Source: Pseudorhodobacter antarcticus
GTDB taxonomy: Bacteria > Pseudomonadota > Alphaproteobacteria > Rhodobacterales > Rhodobacteraceae
Length of the DNA stretch: 64,000 nucleotides
NCBI GenBank assembly: GCA_945860375.1
Contig: CAMAQR010000002.1
Span: forward strand, 124,001 to 188,000
Reading direction: 5' to 3'
Part shown: positions 42,544 through 51,311 of the stretch, piece after piece
Layout of the letters: the number at the start of each line of letters is the position of its first letter
Numbering within the stretch: position 1 is the first letter of the stretch
Notes under the pieces: model-generated
The model's input: only the letters and a program-made list of their open reading frames with translations
Told to the model about the DNA's origin: nothing
Database searches by the model: none
Translations under genes and position numbers: made by a program

Positions 42544-43853
42544 ATCAGCTCGCGCGATTTGATGTCGATGTAGCGCGAAATCAGGCCGGCGGTCAGAGTT
42601 TCGGGGGTGGTGTCAAGGCAGATCACCCCCAGCCGCGCCAAACGGTCCAGAACGGCGCGGCGTTCTTGCAAGACTTGGCTGGCCGCCACCGATTGCGCCA
42701 CGGCCTCCATCGTGACCTGCGTGGGATGGGCCAAGGTTGCCAGTGCGGGGTCGCGCAGCGCCACGAACAACACCAGATGGCGGCGGGTCAGCACGGTCAG
42801 GTTTTGAACCATCAATTCGGCGGTGATGCTGTCGACGAAATCGGAAAACACGATGATCAAGGACCGCCGCGCCAGCCGCCCGGACAGGTGGGAAAGGCCC
42901 AAAGTGTGATTGGTTTCAACGCTTTCGTATTTCAGCGCCGCACAGGTGGCTTGCAGCCGGGCAAAAGCCGCCCGACCCGGCGCAGGCGGCACGAACACGC
43001 GGGGCTGGCTGTCAAAGCTGTAAAGCCCAACCTGATCGCCGCCCAAACCGCCCGCCCAAGCCATTGCCAGCGCCGCATTGATCGCGCGGTCCAGCTTGGC
43101 CAGCCCGCCGATGCGTTCGGACATCAAATGGCCAGAGTCGAGGCACAGGATGATCTGGTGGTTCTTTTCGGCCCGCGTTTCGCGCGCCACCAGACTGCGC
43201 ATTCGGGCCGACCGTTTCCAGTCGATCTGGCGCGGGTCCATGCCCGCCACATAGTCGCGCAACTGATGAAATTCCGATCCCTCGCCGCGCAGCTGCATGT
43301 CCTTTTGCCCTTCGGTCAGGGGCAGCATACGGGTGTTGATCTGGCCTGACAGCACCGGGGCTATGTCGGGCACCACGGTGAGCGTGTGATTCAAAGGCCA
43401 GGTGCCAATGATCTCGAACAACCCCAGTTTAGACTGCCATTTCAACGCGATAGAGCGGATCGCATGCACGCCCCTGCGCGACAGGGCCAAATCGGCCCCG
43501 GTGGCCGCGCGCAGATTGTCGGGGCTTGCGGCACAGGCAGGCAGATCGCCCGAACCCAACGCGGCGTCCAGATCCAGCCGGGCAATCAGGCCCGGTGGCA
43601 ATGCGCCCTTGACTGCCGCCACCTGCGCCACCAGCCGCGCCACAGCGCCCGCATATCCGGTCTTCGGCACCGCCACGACGACCGACAGGTGCTTGCGCGG
43701 CGTTGATGTCAGCAGATCGCCCACGGCGACCACCACCAGAATGCCCCAAACCGATGCCGCCAGCCCACCCGCGTTGGGCCAGCCCAGCACCAAAGCCACG
43801 GTCACCGCCGTCAGCAGCAGGGCCAGCGTCAAAAGGCGGGGCGAGGGGCGCAT
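42540..43853 (-). CDS. DUF58 domain protein
   Basis: A 437-residue protein anchored by two N-terminal helices (LLTLALLLTAVTVALVLGW; AASVWGILVVVAVGDLL). The DUF58 core motif DPRQIDWKRSARMRSLVAR (about 205-223) and a von Willebrand A-like region (QIILCLDSGHLMSER, about 232) follow; the DxSxx metal site is altered to DSGH. DUF58 proteins pair with MoxR AAA+ ATPases, encoded immediately upstream. The combination is thought to assemble or activate membrane or metal-containing complexes. Confidence 0.9.
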   Translation of the reverse strand: MRPSPRLLTLALLLTAVTVALVLGWPNAGGLAASVWGILVVVAVGDLLTSTPRKHLSVVVAVPKTGYAGAVARLVAQVAAVKGALPPGLIARLDLDAALGSGDLPACAASPDNLRAATGADLALSRRGVHAIRSIALKWQSKLGLFEIIGTWPLNHTLTVVPDIAPVLSGQINTRMLPLTEGQKDMQLRGEGSEFHQLRDYVAGMDPRQIDWKRSARMRSLVARETRAEKNHQIILCLDSGHLMSERIGGLAKLDRAINAALAMAWAGGLGGDQVGLYSFDSQPRVFVPPAPGRAAFARLQATCAALKYESVETNHTLGLSHLSGRLARRSLIIVFSDFVDSITAELMVQNLTVLTRRHLVLFVALRDPALATLAHPTQVTMEAVAQSVAASQVLQERRAVLDRLARLGVICLDTTPETLTAGLISRYIDIKSRELI

Positions 43854-44810
43854 TTACCGGGGTGCGTCGATGCGGTTCAGCACGTTGCGCAGCACGTCGA
43901 TGGCACTGCGGCCGTCGATTTCCGCGCTTGGTCCCAACACGATGCGGTGGCGCAGCACGGGCAGCAGCAACGCCTGCACGTCGTCGGGCAGCCCGTAATC
44001 GCGCCCCTCCACCGCCGCCCGCGCCCGCACCGCCCCGGCCAAAGCATCCGCCGCACGGGTGGATGCGCCATGCAGTATGTCGGCATCGTTGCGGGTGGCG
44101 CGGATCAGATCGACGATATAGGTCAGGATGGAGGCATCCAGCCGGATGCTGTCCACCAAGGCGCGGCCTTCGATCAAATCCTGCGCCGTCATCACCTTGT
44201 GCAAGGCGGCAGAGCGGGCGTCGAACTCCAGAGGTTGCAACGCGTGACGGGTCAAAATCGCGATCTCGGCGGCGCGGTCAGGGAAATCGACCACCAGTTT
44301 GAACAAGAAGCGATCCAGCTGCGCCTCGGGCAGGGGATAGGTGCCTTGCTGTTCTATGGGGTTTTGGGTGGCGATGACAAAGAAGTTGCGGCCCAGCGAA
44401 TGGTCGGTGCCGTCGATTGTCACCACCCGTTCGTTCATCGCCTGCAACAGCGCGGATTGGGTTTTTGGCGGCGCGCGGTTGATCTCGTCGGCCAGCAGAA
44501 TATCGGCAAAGATCGGGCCTTTGGTCAGCGCGAAGGCATTGGTCTGAAAGTTGAACAGGTTCACGCCCAGAACGTCGCCCGGCATCAGATCGGGGGTGAA
44601 TTGGATGCGGCCAAAGTCCAGATCCATCACGGCGGCAACCGACCGCGCCAACAGGGTTTTGGCCGTACCCGGCGGGCCTTCGACGATGCAATGACCGCGT
44701 GCGAAGACCGACACCAGCAGCAGGTCGATCAGGGCGTCTTGCCCCTGCACGGCGCGGCCAATTTCGGCGCGCACCGTTTCAATCAGGCTTTGAAATCGGG
44801 TCAGATCCAT
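43854..44810 (-). CDS. MoxR-family AAA+ ATPase
   Basis: A 318-residue chaperone-like ATPase. Walker A GPPGTAKTLLARSV (about 41-54), Walker B ILLADEINRAPPKTQSALLQ (about 105-124), the sensor region FVIATQNPIEQQGTYPLPEAQ (about 146) and an arginine-finger segment are intact. MoxR proteins act with VWA/DUF58 partners; the DUF58 gene follows with no gap. Its start lies 32 bases inside the end of the DUF4350 gene. Confidence 0.94.
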   Translation of the reverse strand: MDLTRFQSLIETVRAEIGRAVQGQDALIDLLLVSVFARGHCIVEGPPGTAKTLLARSVAAVMDLDFGRIQFTPDLMPGDVLGVNLFNFQTNAFALTKGPIFADILLADEINRAPPKTQSALLQAMNERVVTIDGTDHSLGRNFFVIATQNPIEQQGTYPLPEAQLDRFLFKLVVDFPDRAAEIAILTRHALQPLEFDARSAALHKVMTAQDLIEGRALVDSIRLDASILTYIVDLIRATRNDADILHGASTRAADALAGAVRARAAVEGRDYGLPDDVQALLLPVLRHRIVLGPSAEIDGRSAIDVLRNVLNRIDAPR

Positions 44811-46116
44811 GGGTCAGTCTTTCCAAAAGGTCGCGGAAGGTGGCAAGATGTTGATAAAGTTCATGTTTTGGCATGGCCGCGCCGCGCGAGATCAGTTGGG
44901 CGCAGGTGTTGCGGAATTGACTGGCAAGCGCAGCATCGCGCCGGGCCAGCAGGTTGAACAGGCGATCATGACTGCCGCCCGTGCCAAGGCTTGCCTCACT
45001 GAGCGCATCCAGCCGCGCCCGCACAAATTCCGCCACCATCCGCCCGTCATTGCCCGACAGGCGCAGCAGGCGGGCCTTGGCGTCGATGCTGACGGTTTTT
45101 GATTGCTCCAAACCATCATCAGGCGGCAGACGCGGTGGCCCAAAGCGCATCGCGCCACGCCAACCGGCGAGGGCCAATATCACAGCGGCAACCGCCCACA
45201 GAACCGACAGCGGATAGTCGAAGAACCGTGCAAACTCGGCCCAGCCACGGTTGTAATCCTGCGCCTCGTCGGCGGGTGGGTCGGTGATGAGCAATTGCTC
45301 TGTGCTGGTGTCGAGATAGATGGGTTTGGTGGCATCGGGTCGCAGGCTGGCGATCAGATCGGCGGCAAGGGCGGCATTTTCGGCCAAGCCAAGCCCGTGG
45401 TTGTTCAAGAGGTCTGGGTCGGACAGGTAATAAGCGGCGGGGGTTTCCAGATACACCGCCGCGCCCGTCCTGTCGCAGGCGATCACCAGCGCGCCTTGCG
45501 GCAGGCCAAGCACCTCGCGGCAGTGGTCGGGGATGGCATCGCGCTGGAACAGCTGCGCGTGAAACAGCGCCAAGCTGCGGCTGGCCTCACCCTGCACGGA
45601 CAGCGGCATTTCGGTCATTTGCGGACCCAGGCGGATCAGCATCCCGGCAGGCAGGACCATGCTGCGCAGCGCCTGGGTCATTCCGGCCTCGGGGATCAGC
45701 GTGCTTTGATGCGCCACCGCCGCCCTGTAAAACCCGGTACGCCATTTTGGCAGCACCACCAGAGTCGGCAGCGCGTCCAGCTTTTGCTGAAAAACCCATC
45801 GCTCAAGATCGCGCTGGGTGGCTTGCTGCATCTCGTCATCGGGGGTTTCGGGCGGTTGCGCGTCAGCATCAAGCTGGATGTCATACAGCGGCAAAATTGC
45901 CAAAGACATTTCATCGGACCGCGGCGTCAGGCGCGGGTTGGAATGCACCACCTCGATGCCCTGATCCTGTAACCATATCTGCAAACCATCGGTCCCGATC
46001 AGGGAGACGTCCAACTGCCGGTCCCGCGCCGCAGATCCGTCGCCGCCGAACCAGAACAGCGCCAAAACGGCGGCAATCAGGGCGGCAAGACCGATCCAGG
46101 GTGCGGCTTTGCTCAT
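44779..46116 (-). CDS. DUF4350 membrane-anchored protein
   Basis: A 445-residue protein with an N-terminal helix (APWIGLAALIAAVLALFWFG) and a second helix at about 302-322 (LSVLWAVAAVILALAGW). Between them lies the DUF4350 domain (about 40-230), including GTDGLQIWLQDQGIEVVHSN. This is an extracytoplasmic, Rossmann-like family often found with MoxR/DUF58 genes. The C-terminal part (about 330-440) is cytoplasmic and helical. Overlaps DUF4129 by four bases and MoxR by 32. Confidence 0.85.
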   Translation of the reverse strand: MSKAAPWIGLAALIAAVLALFWFGGDGSAARDRQLDVSLIGTDGLQIWLQDQGIEVVHSNPRLTPRSDEMSLAILPLYDIQLDADAQPPETPDDEMQQATQRDLERWVFQQKLDALPTLVVLPKWRTGFYRAAVAHQSTLIPEAGMTQALRSMVLPAGMLIRLGPQMTEMPLSVQGEASRSLALFHAQLFQRDAIPDHCREVLGLPQGALVIACDRTGAAVYLETPAAYYLSDPDLLNNHGLGLAENAALAADLIASLRPDATKPIYLDTSTEQLLITDPPADEAQDYNRGWAEFARFFDYPLSVLWAVAAVILALAGWRGAMRFGPPRLPPDDGLEQSKTVSIDAKARLLRLSGNDGRMVAEFVRARLDALSEASLGTGGSHDRLFNLLARRDAALASQFRNTCAQLISRGAAMPKHELYQHLATFRDLLERLTHGSDPISKPD

Positions 46117-46823
46117 GCCTTTGCCCCGAAGATCGGGCGGGCACGGTCGATCAGGGCGGCCAGCGTTTCGGGCGCAACCTCGCGCCCGCCGTAATGCGCC
46201 AGTTCGGCCTGCTGCAACAGATCGGCCAGAACCGGGCGGGCGTGCAGATGTTGGGGCAGACGCCGCAGCGCCTCGCGTTCGGTGTCAGAACGGGCAAAAC
46301 GGGTGTCGCTGATCTCTGCCGCCCGCATCAGGCTGGCGCGCAACAGCAGCACCATCGCGGCCCGGCGGTCGGCCATACTCCGGATCAGCGCGAAGATGTC
46401 GCCCGAGGGCAGGGTGGTGTCGGGCAGTTTCCAGCCTTCGGGTGCCATGGATTTGGGTTTCAGATCGCCCGGACCGGCTGCCAACAGGGTGCCTGCACCG
46501 CCAAAGCGCAGCCACAGGGCAAGGCCGCCCAGCAAGGCCACCAACACCAGAACCAACCCCAGCGGCCCGTTGACAACAGGCCCATCAAGGGGTCTTGGCG
46601 CGGCGGGTGGGGTGAATTTGCCATCGGTGGGCAGCTTGCCTTGCAGGTCGCTGGCATAGGTCGCCTCTGTCTGCACGCCCCGGGCGCGGGCCATGTCGCG
46701 GTAGCTATCGGAAACCGCACCGCGCGGGGCATCCACGGCTGTGACTTTCAACGGGTTGTCTTGGCCAAGGGCCTGCCCTGCAAGCAGAACAGACCCCAGC
46801 ACCAGTGCCCAAACCAGCCGCAT
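46113..46823 (-). CDS. DUF4129 domain protein
   Basis: A 236-residue exported membrane protein. A signal peptide (MRLVWALVLGSVLLAGQALG) is followed by a short periplasmic part, one helix (LGLVLVLVALLGGLALWLRF, about 92-110) and a C-terminal cytoplasmic DUF4129-like domain (IRSMADRRAAMVLLLRASLM; RSDTEREALRRLP). DUF4129 domains also occur at the end of transglutaminase-like proteins in MoxR operons. The ATG at 46823 is used, giving a clean signal peptide and a 10-base gap from the DUF805 gene. Confidence 0.82.
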   Translation of the reverse strand: MRLVWALVLGSVLLAGQALGQDNPLKVTAVDAPRGAVSDSYRDMARARGVQTEATYASDLQGKLPTDGKFTPPAAPRPLDGPVVNGPLGLVLVLVALLGGLALWLRFGGAGTLLAAGPGDLKPKSMAPEGWKLPDTTLPSGDIFALIRSMADRRAAMVLLLRASLMRAAEISDTRFARSDTEREALRRLPQHLHARPVLADLLQQAELAHYGGREVAPETLAALIDRARPIFGAKA

Positions 46824-46833
46824 CAGCGACAGA

Positions 46834-47295
46834 TCAGTTGAAGACTTCGGCGCTGTGTTCCGGTCCAAGCGGGTCGCGGCCAAACTTGTTGGGCCCTTCG
46901 GTGCCTTTCAGAACCGTAAGGACGAAAGCCGCGATGGAGGCCAGAAATCCCACAAATGGCACAATGCCCAGAACGATGGCCGCCAGATAGTACCAGCCCG
47001 ACAGATTGCGGTCATGGAACCGACGAACCCCGACAGCGATCGTCGGCAACAGCATGGCCAGATAGAAAATCCCCAATGCACCGAAAAGCACCATCGTTGC
47101 GACCGGCATGCGCCCGCCTTTCTGCATGGCCATCAAGCCATCCGCGCCAACCGACACATAGGCCAGCCCGCCGAGGACAAGCGCCACCAGCATGGTGAAC
47201 AAAAGGAAATACCAATGTTCAGACCGCGAGGCGCGGCCTTGAAAGGTGGCGTATTTCAATTTCAGACAAGTGCGAACGGCGTCAGAAAATCCCAT
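46834..47295 (-). CDS. DUF805 membrane protein
   Basis: A 153-residue protein of the DUF805 family, with the hallmark YATFQGRASRSEHWYFLLFT before the first of four helices and GVRRFHDRNLSGWYYL (about 94) between helices. Function is unknown; family members are often encoded with membrane-stress genes. The ATG at 47295 with GGAG six bases upstream is preferred to a TTG four codons earlier. It heads the operon running through to the RDD gene. Confidence 0.9.
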   Translation of the reverse strand: MGFSDAVRTCLKLKYATFQGRASRSEHWYFLLFTMLVALVLGGLAYVSVGADGLMAMQKGGRMPVATMVLFGALGIFYLAMLLPTIAVGVRRFHDRNLSGWYYLAAIVLGIVPFVGFLASIAAFVLTVLKGTEGPNKFGRDPLGPEHSAEVFN

Positions 47296-47669
47296 TTTTG
47301 TCTCCAATACAGCTTTGTATGGCCGCTATGCTAGCAAGGCCATGTAAACTTGCAAGCTGTCCTGGGTGAAATCGGTTCTCCCGCTGTCGGGCAACGTTGG
47401 ACCGCCAACCGCAGGCTTGAACCGGCAGCGCAAGCTTATTCGAGAGCCGTGATTGGTATCAAAGCAGCCTGCGATGCGGTTCGCGGTGCTGGGTTCGGGT
47501 TCCATCAGCCGAGGGATGCGGCAGTGACCCGTCTGCTTGGTTCGTCAACTGTTGCGATGGTTTTTGCCAGTGGACCAAGCAAAACGTGACTGCCGGTCTG
47601 ATTTCAACCGGCGTCAACTGTTCCTTCCAATGGAAGATGGACGGGCGCAGCAACCGGGCTGCGCCGACC
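47296..47669. other. Non-coding stretch between the DUF805 and metR genes
   Basis: These 374 bases hold a hairpin GCCGGT/ACCGGC (47592-47612) and, at the metR end, a stronger one (47644-47665, listed separately). The promoter of the DUF805 operon must lie at the left end; no clear -35/-10 was found. A plus-strand open frame from 47350 has no ribosome site or family match. I see no gene. Confidence 0.55.
47644..47665 (-). terminator. Hairpin after metR
   Basis: Perfect 8-bp stem GGCGCAGC/GCTGCGCC with a 6-base loop, 4 bases past the metR stop. No U-run follows on the minus strand. Confidence 0.5.
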
Positions 47670-48575
47670 TTACCCGCGCTGCAGCTTGACCGGTTCTGAG
47701 CGCCCCAGTTTCAAAAAATGCGCAACATAGGGTTTGGCGCTGTCTTCGGTGCGGGTGGCCGCATAAAGCCGTTTGGTGATGGTTCCGGGGCCAAGCGGGC
47801 GGGTGATGTAGTCGGCGTTGCTTTTCACATCGCGCAGCACCCAGTCGGGCAGCACCGCCACGCCGCGATTGGATCCCACCAGCATCAGGATCACGGCGGT
47901 CAACTCTACCGCGCGCAGGGCGCGGGGTTCCACCTTGGCGGCGCTCAGCAGTTCGGTGAACACATCCAGCTTGTCGCGTGGCACCGGGTAGGTGATCAAG
48001 GTCTGGTCGCGGAAATCTTCCGCCTCGATCACCGCCTTGGCCGCGAGCGGGCTCTGGGCCGACGCCACGAACATCGGGTGATAATCAAACAGCGGGTTGA
48101 AGGTGATGCCGGGCAGCGGGGCCGGATCGGACGAGATCACCAGATCGACCTCTTCACGGTTCAGGGCGGGCAGGGCGTCAAAGGCCAATCCGGCGCGGAT
48201 GTCGACGTCCACCTCGGGCCAGGCGTGGCGGAACAGTTCCAGCACCGGAAACAGCCAGTCAAAGCAGGCATGGCATTCGATGGCGATGTGCAGCCGCCCG
48301 GTCTTGCCCGATTGCAGCGCGCGGAACTCTTCCTCCAGCGCAATGATTTCCGGCAAGATCCGATCCGCCGCCCGCAGCATCCGAATCCCCGCCGCCGACA
48401 GCGTCATCGGTTTGGACCGGCGCACGAACAGTTCCATCCCCACCTGCGCCTCCAGCCCCGCGACCTGATGCGACAGCGCCGATTGGGTCATGTTCATCAG
48501 GTCGGCAGCACGGGCAAGCCCGCCCGCCTGATGAATGGCGCGGATGGTGCGCAGGTGGCGCAATTCGATGTACAT
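47670..48575 (-). CDS. metR: LysR-family regulator of methionine metabolism
   Basis: A 301-residue LysR regulator. The N-terminal HTH (YIELRHLRTIRAIHQAGGLA, TQSALSHQVAGLEAQVGMEL) and the effector domain segment RLHIAIECHACFDWLFPVLE (about 90-109) align very closely with E. coli MetR, where homocysteine is the co-inducer. It is divergent from metF, a known MetR target. The ATG at 48575 sits at the LysR-typical position; a long open frame upstream is not family-like. It probably activates metF and represses itself from the 91-base gap. Confidence 0.92.
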   Translation of the reverse strand: MYIELRHLRTIRAIHQAGGLARAADLMNMTQSALSHQVAGLEAQVGMELFVRRSKPMTLSAAGIRMLRAADRILPEIIALEEEFRALQSGKTGRLHIAIECHACFDWLFPVLELFRHAWPEVDVDIRAGLAFDALPALNREEVDLVISSDPAPLPGITFNPLFDYHPMFVASAQSPLAAKAVIEAEDFRDQTLITYPVPRDKLDVFTELLSAAKVEPRALRAVELTAVILMLVGSNRGVAVLPDWVLRDVKSNADYITRPLGPGTITKRLYAATRTEDSAKPYVAHFLKLGRSEPVKLQRG

Positions 48576-48666
48576 GCTTGAAACCTCATGTTGATCTTGA
48601 ATTATATGAATTTGTCTCACGTTCAGCATCCTGCGACAAGAGGGATAAGAAAACAGGAGACACGTT
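48576..48666. promoter_or_regulatory. metR/metF divergent control region
   Basis: This AT-rich 91-base gap contains the near-palindromic AATT-ATATG-AATT (about 48602-48614) and a TTGAA/TTCA-like context comparable to MetR sites, and ends with the metF ribosome site AGGAGACACG. The exact MetR site is inference. Confidence 0.5.
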
Positions 48667-49533
48667 ATGACCAGCCCACGCATCAGCTTTGAGTTCTTCC
48701 CGCCGCAAACCCTCGATGCGTCGTTCCGGCTGTGGGAGACGGTGCAGGCGCTGGCCCCCCTCGCCCCCAATTTCGTGTCCGTCACCTACGGCGCAGGCGG
48801 CACCACCCGCAAGCTGACGCATGAGGCTGTGGGCGCGATTGGCCGCAATTGCGGGCTGAACGTGGCGGCACATCTGACCTGCGTCGATGCCAGTCGTGCC
48901 GAAACGCTTGAAATCGCGCAATCTTATGCCGAGGCGGGTGTGACTGAGATTGTCGCGCTGCGCGGCGATGCCCCCAAAGGTGAGCAACGGTTTACCCCGC
49001 GCCCCGACGGTTTCGCCAATTCCGTCGACCTGGTCGAGGCGCTGGCCAAGACCGGAAAATTCAAGGTCCGCGTCGGTGCCTATCCCGAACCGCACCCCGA
49101 TGCAGCCGACCCGTGCGCCGATGTGACATGGCTGAAGCGCAAGATTGATGCCGGTGCCAGCAGTGCCATCACCCAGTTCTTCTTTGGCGCAGACACCTTC
49201 TTTCGGTTCCGCGATGCCTGCGCGAAGGCAGGCATCACCGCGCCGATCATTCCGGGCATCCTGCCGATCCAAAGCTGGGAAGGCACCAAGCGTTTCGCTG
49301 CCCGCTGTGGCACACGCGTTCCGGCGCGTCTGGACGAAGGCTTTACCACGGCGGCCCGCGACGGGCGTGTGGAATTGCTGGCCTTGGCGCATTGCACAGC
49401 ACTTTGTGACAAGCTGCTTCAGGGTGGCGTGCAGGACCTGCATTTCTACACCTTGAACAAGCCGCACCTGACCCGTGAAGTCGTGCGGGCTTTGGGGCTG
49501 GCCCCCGAATTGGCACTGGAAAAGGTCGCGTAA
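48667..49533 (+). CDS. metF: 5,10-methylenetetrahydrofolate reductase
   Basis: A 288-residue FAD enzyme that makes 5-methyl-THF for methionine synthesis. It shows ISFEFFPPQTLDASFRLWET at the N-terminus, SVTYGAGGTTR (about 39), LTCVDAS (about 76), IVALRGDAPKG (about 98) and ITQFFFGADTFFRF (about 168), all typical of MetF. Length is normal. A strong AGGAG ribosome site precedes the ATG. It is divergent from metR, which likely controls it. Confidence 0.97.
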   Translation: MTSPRISFEFFPPQTLDASFRLWETVQALAPLAPNFVSVTYGAGGTTRKLTHEAVGAIGRNCGLNVAAHLTCVDASRAETLEIAQSYAEAGVTEIVALRGDAPKGEQRFTPRPDGFANSVDLVEALAKTGKFKVRVGAYPEPHPDAADPCADVTWLKRKIDAGASSAITQFFFGADTFFRFRDACAKAGITAPIIPGILPIQSWEGTKRFAARCGTRVPARLDEGFTTAARDGRVELLALAHCTALCDKLLQGGVQDLHFYTLNKPHLTREVVRALGLAPELALEKVA

Positions 49534-49679
49534 CGGGCTTTGGTTTCCCTGCCACGCTCTGATTTGGGCCGCGACCCCATGATGCGCCTCCCCCCACGGG
49601 AGGCGCATTGCTTTTGCACGCCCTTTGCGGCGCGCGGAGATTGGGTTAGGTTCAGGCAAACCGCCTCGGGAGAACAGCC

Positions 49680-50120
49680 TTGTCCAAGCCCATTTTCGTT
49701 CTGAACGGCCCCAACTTGAACCTTTTGGGCCAGCGGCAGCCCCAGATTTACGGGTCTGAAACCTTGGAAGAAGTGGCGCAGGCCTTGGCGGGGCTGGCGG
49801 GCGATCTGGGTCTGACGGTGCAATGCCTGCAATCGAACCACGAGGGGCAGCTGGTGGATTGGATACAGCTTGCGCGGGATCAGGCGGCGGGGATCATCAT
49901 CAATCCGGGCGCCTACAGCCACACTTCGGTGGCCATTCTGGACGCGCTGAATGCCTTTGAAGGTCCGGTGCTGGAGGTTCACATCTCAAACATCCACAAG
50001 CGCGAGGCGTTCCGGCATCATTCATTCGTATCCGCCCGGGCCGAGGGTGTGATCGCGGGCTTTGGCACCGAAGGCTATCTGCTGGCGTTGCGGCGGCTGG
50101 GCAGTTTGCTGAAACGCTGA
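49680..50120 (+). CDS. aroQ: Type II 3-dehydroquinate dehydratase
   Basis: A 146-residue shikimate-pathway enzyme forming dodecamers. Active-site motifs are complete: [20 protein letters not shown] (about 5-24) with the catalytic tyrosine, [12 protein letters not shown] (about 53), [10 protein letters not shown] (about 77) and [17 protein letters not shown] (about 102). The start is TTG at 49680, with GGGAG at good spacing and the next in-frame methionine absent from the N-terminal region. The 36 bases after the stop are the dispersed element that leads into the next gene. Confidence 0.95.
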   Translation: MSKPIFVLNGPNLNLLGQRQPQIYGSETLEEVAQALAGLAGDLGLTVQCLQSNHEGQLVDWIQLARDQAAGIIINPGAYSHTSVAILDALNAFEGPVLEVHISNIHKREAFRHHSFVSARAEGVIAGFGTEGYLLALRRLGSLLKR

Positions 50121-50125
50121 GCTGT

Positions 50126-50161
50126 GGGAGCCTCCGGCGGGGATATTTATGCCAAGATGAA
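50126..50161 (+). repeat. Dispersed intergenic element overlapping a start codon (copy 4)
   Basis: GGGAGCCTCCGGCGGGGATA then TTTATGCCAAGATGAA. It is very close to the two copies at 54568 and 54617. The ATG inside its AGATGAA end is the apparent start codon of the following adenylate-forming enzyme. Confidence 0.8.
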
Positions 50162-51311
50162 ATCCGGGTTCCGTTGGCATCCCGAGGCGCGGGTGTTTGA
50201 CGCCCTGGGCGTTGTACAGCCCATGGTGCAGGGCGGGGGGTGGATTGATCCGTTGCCCTCTGGACAGGCTTTGGCGCGGGCTTTGGCGGTGCCGGGGGCG
50301 GCGTTTCGGATTGGCGGAGGGGGCGGGCTTGAGGCTGGCGAGGGGGCGTTCGAGACGCTGACCTCGGGGTCTTCGGGCCAACCGCGGCGGATTTTGCGGT
50401 CTGTTCGGTCTTGGACTGACAGCTTTGCGGTGAATGCAGCGGCCTTTGGCATCGGGCCGGGGTGCCGCGTGGCGGTGCTGGGGCAGTTGGTGCATTCGCT
50501 GGCGCTTTATGGCGCGCTGGAGGCGGTGCATCTGGGGGCGGAACTTCACCTGCTCGACACGATGCGGCCCGATCGGCAACGGGTGGCCTTGGCTGCGCGG
50601 CGGGTTAAGGTGCTGTACGCGACGCCCGCGCAGCTGCGGTTTCTGGTGGAAACGGGCGGGCCAGAATTGCCGGAGTTGCGGCTGGTTCTGGTGGGAGGGT
50701 CGAAGCTGGACCGGGCGTTGCGGGCCGGATTGGCGGCGATGACCGGGGCTGAGGTGCGCGAGTTTTATGGCGCGGCCGAGGCGAGTTTCATCACTTTGGC
50801 CGGGGCGGATACGCCGGAAGACTCTGTGGGGCAGGCTTATCCCGGGGTGCAGATTGAGGTGCGGGATGGCGCGGTTTGGGTGCGCAGTCCGTATCTGTTC
50901 ACAGGCTACGCCGGGGCAGACAGAGGCAGCGCGGTTTGGGATCAGGGCTGGCTTTCGGTTGGCGAAATGGGGCGGCTGGAGGGTGGCTTTCTGTATCTGT
51001 CGGGGCGGGCGGGGCGGATGGTGACGATAGCGGATCAGAACGTCTTCTCCGAAGAGATAGAGGCATTCATGGCAGGGCTGCCGTGGGTGGACCGGGTAGC
51101 CGTGCTGCCCCGTGCCGATGCGTTGCGGGGGGTGGTTCTGGTGGCGGTGGTGATGGGGGATATTGAACAAGAGGACGCGATTTTGCGGGCGTGCCGGGCG
51201 CATCTGGGGCCATTGAAGGCGCCGCGCGCGGTGATCTGGCGGGGCGATTGGCCGGTTCTGGCCTCGGGGAAGACCGATCTGCGGGCTTTGGAGGCGGCGT
51301 CGTGGCGGTGA
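50157..51311 (+). CDS. Short adenylate-forming (acyl-CoA/acyl-ACP ligase-like) enzyme
   Basis: A 384-residue ANL-superfamily protein, well below the usual 500-plus. The phosphate loop LTSGSSGQPRR comes early (about residue 69), so about 100 N-terminal residues of a normal ligase are missing. Later motifs are present: EFYGAAEASFI (about 200), a GWLSVGEMG segment (about 264) and the C-terminal lysine ASGKTDLRAL (about 373). Its substrate is unknown. The ATG at 50157 lies in a dispersed repeat; no SD-like site other than the repeat's GGCGGGGA is available. The 3' end overlaps the thiolase gene. Confidence 0.8.
   Translation: MKSGFRWHPEARVFDALGVVQPMVQGGGWIDPLPSGQALARALAVPGAAFRIGGGGGLEAGEGAFETLTSGSSGQPRRILRSVRSWTDSFAVNAAAFGIGPGCRVAVLGQLVHSLALYGALEAVHLGAELHLLDTMRPDRQRVALAARRVKVLYATPAQLRFLVETGGPELPELRLVLVGGSKLDRALRAGLAAMTGAEVREFYGAAEASFITLAGADTPEDSVGQAYPGVQIEVRDGAVWVRSPYLFTGYAGADRGSAVWDQGWLSVGEMGRLEGGFLYLSGRAGRMVTIADQNVFSEEIEAFMAGLPWVDRVAVLPRADALRGVVLVAVVMGDIEQEDAILRACRAHLGPLKAPRAVIWRGDWPVLASGKTDLRALEAASWR

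Noticed and set aside
47350..47589. Plus-strand ORF in the gap between the DUF805 and metR genes
   Set aside because: It needs a TTG start without a ribosome site and its peptide has no family features.
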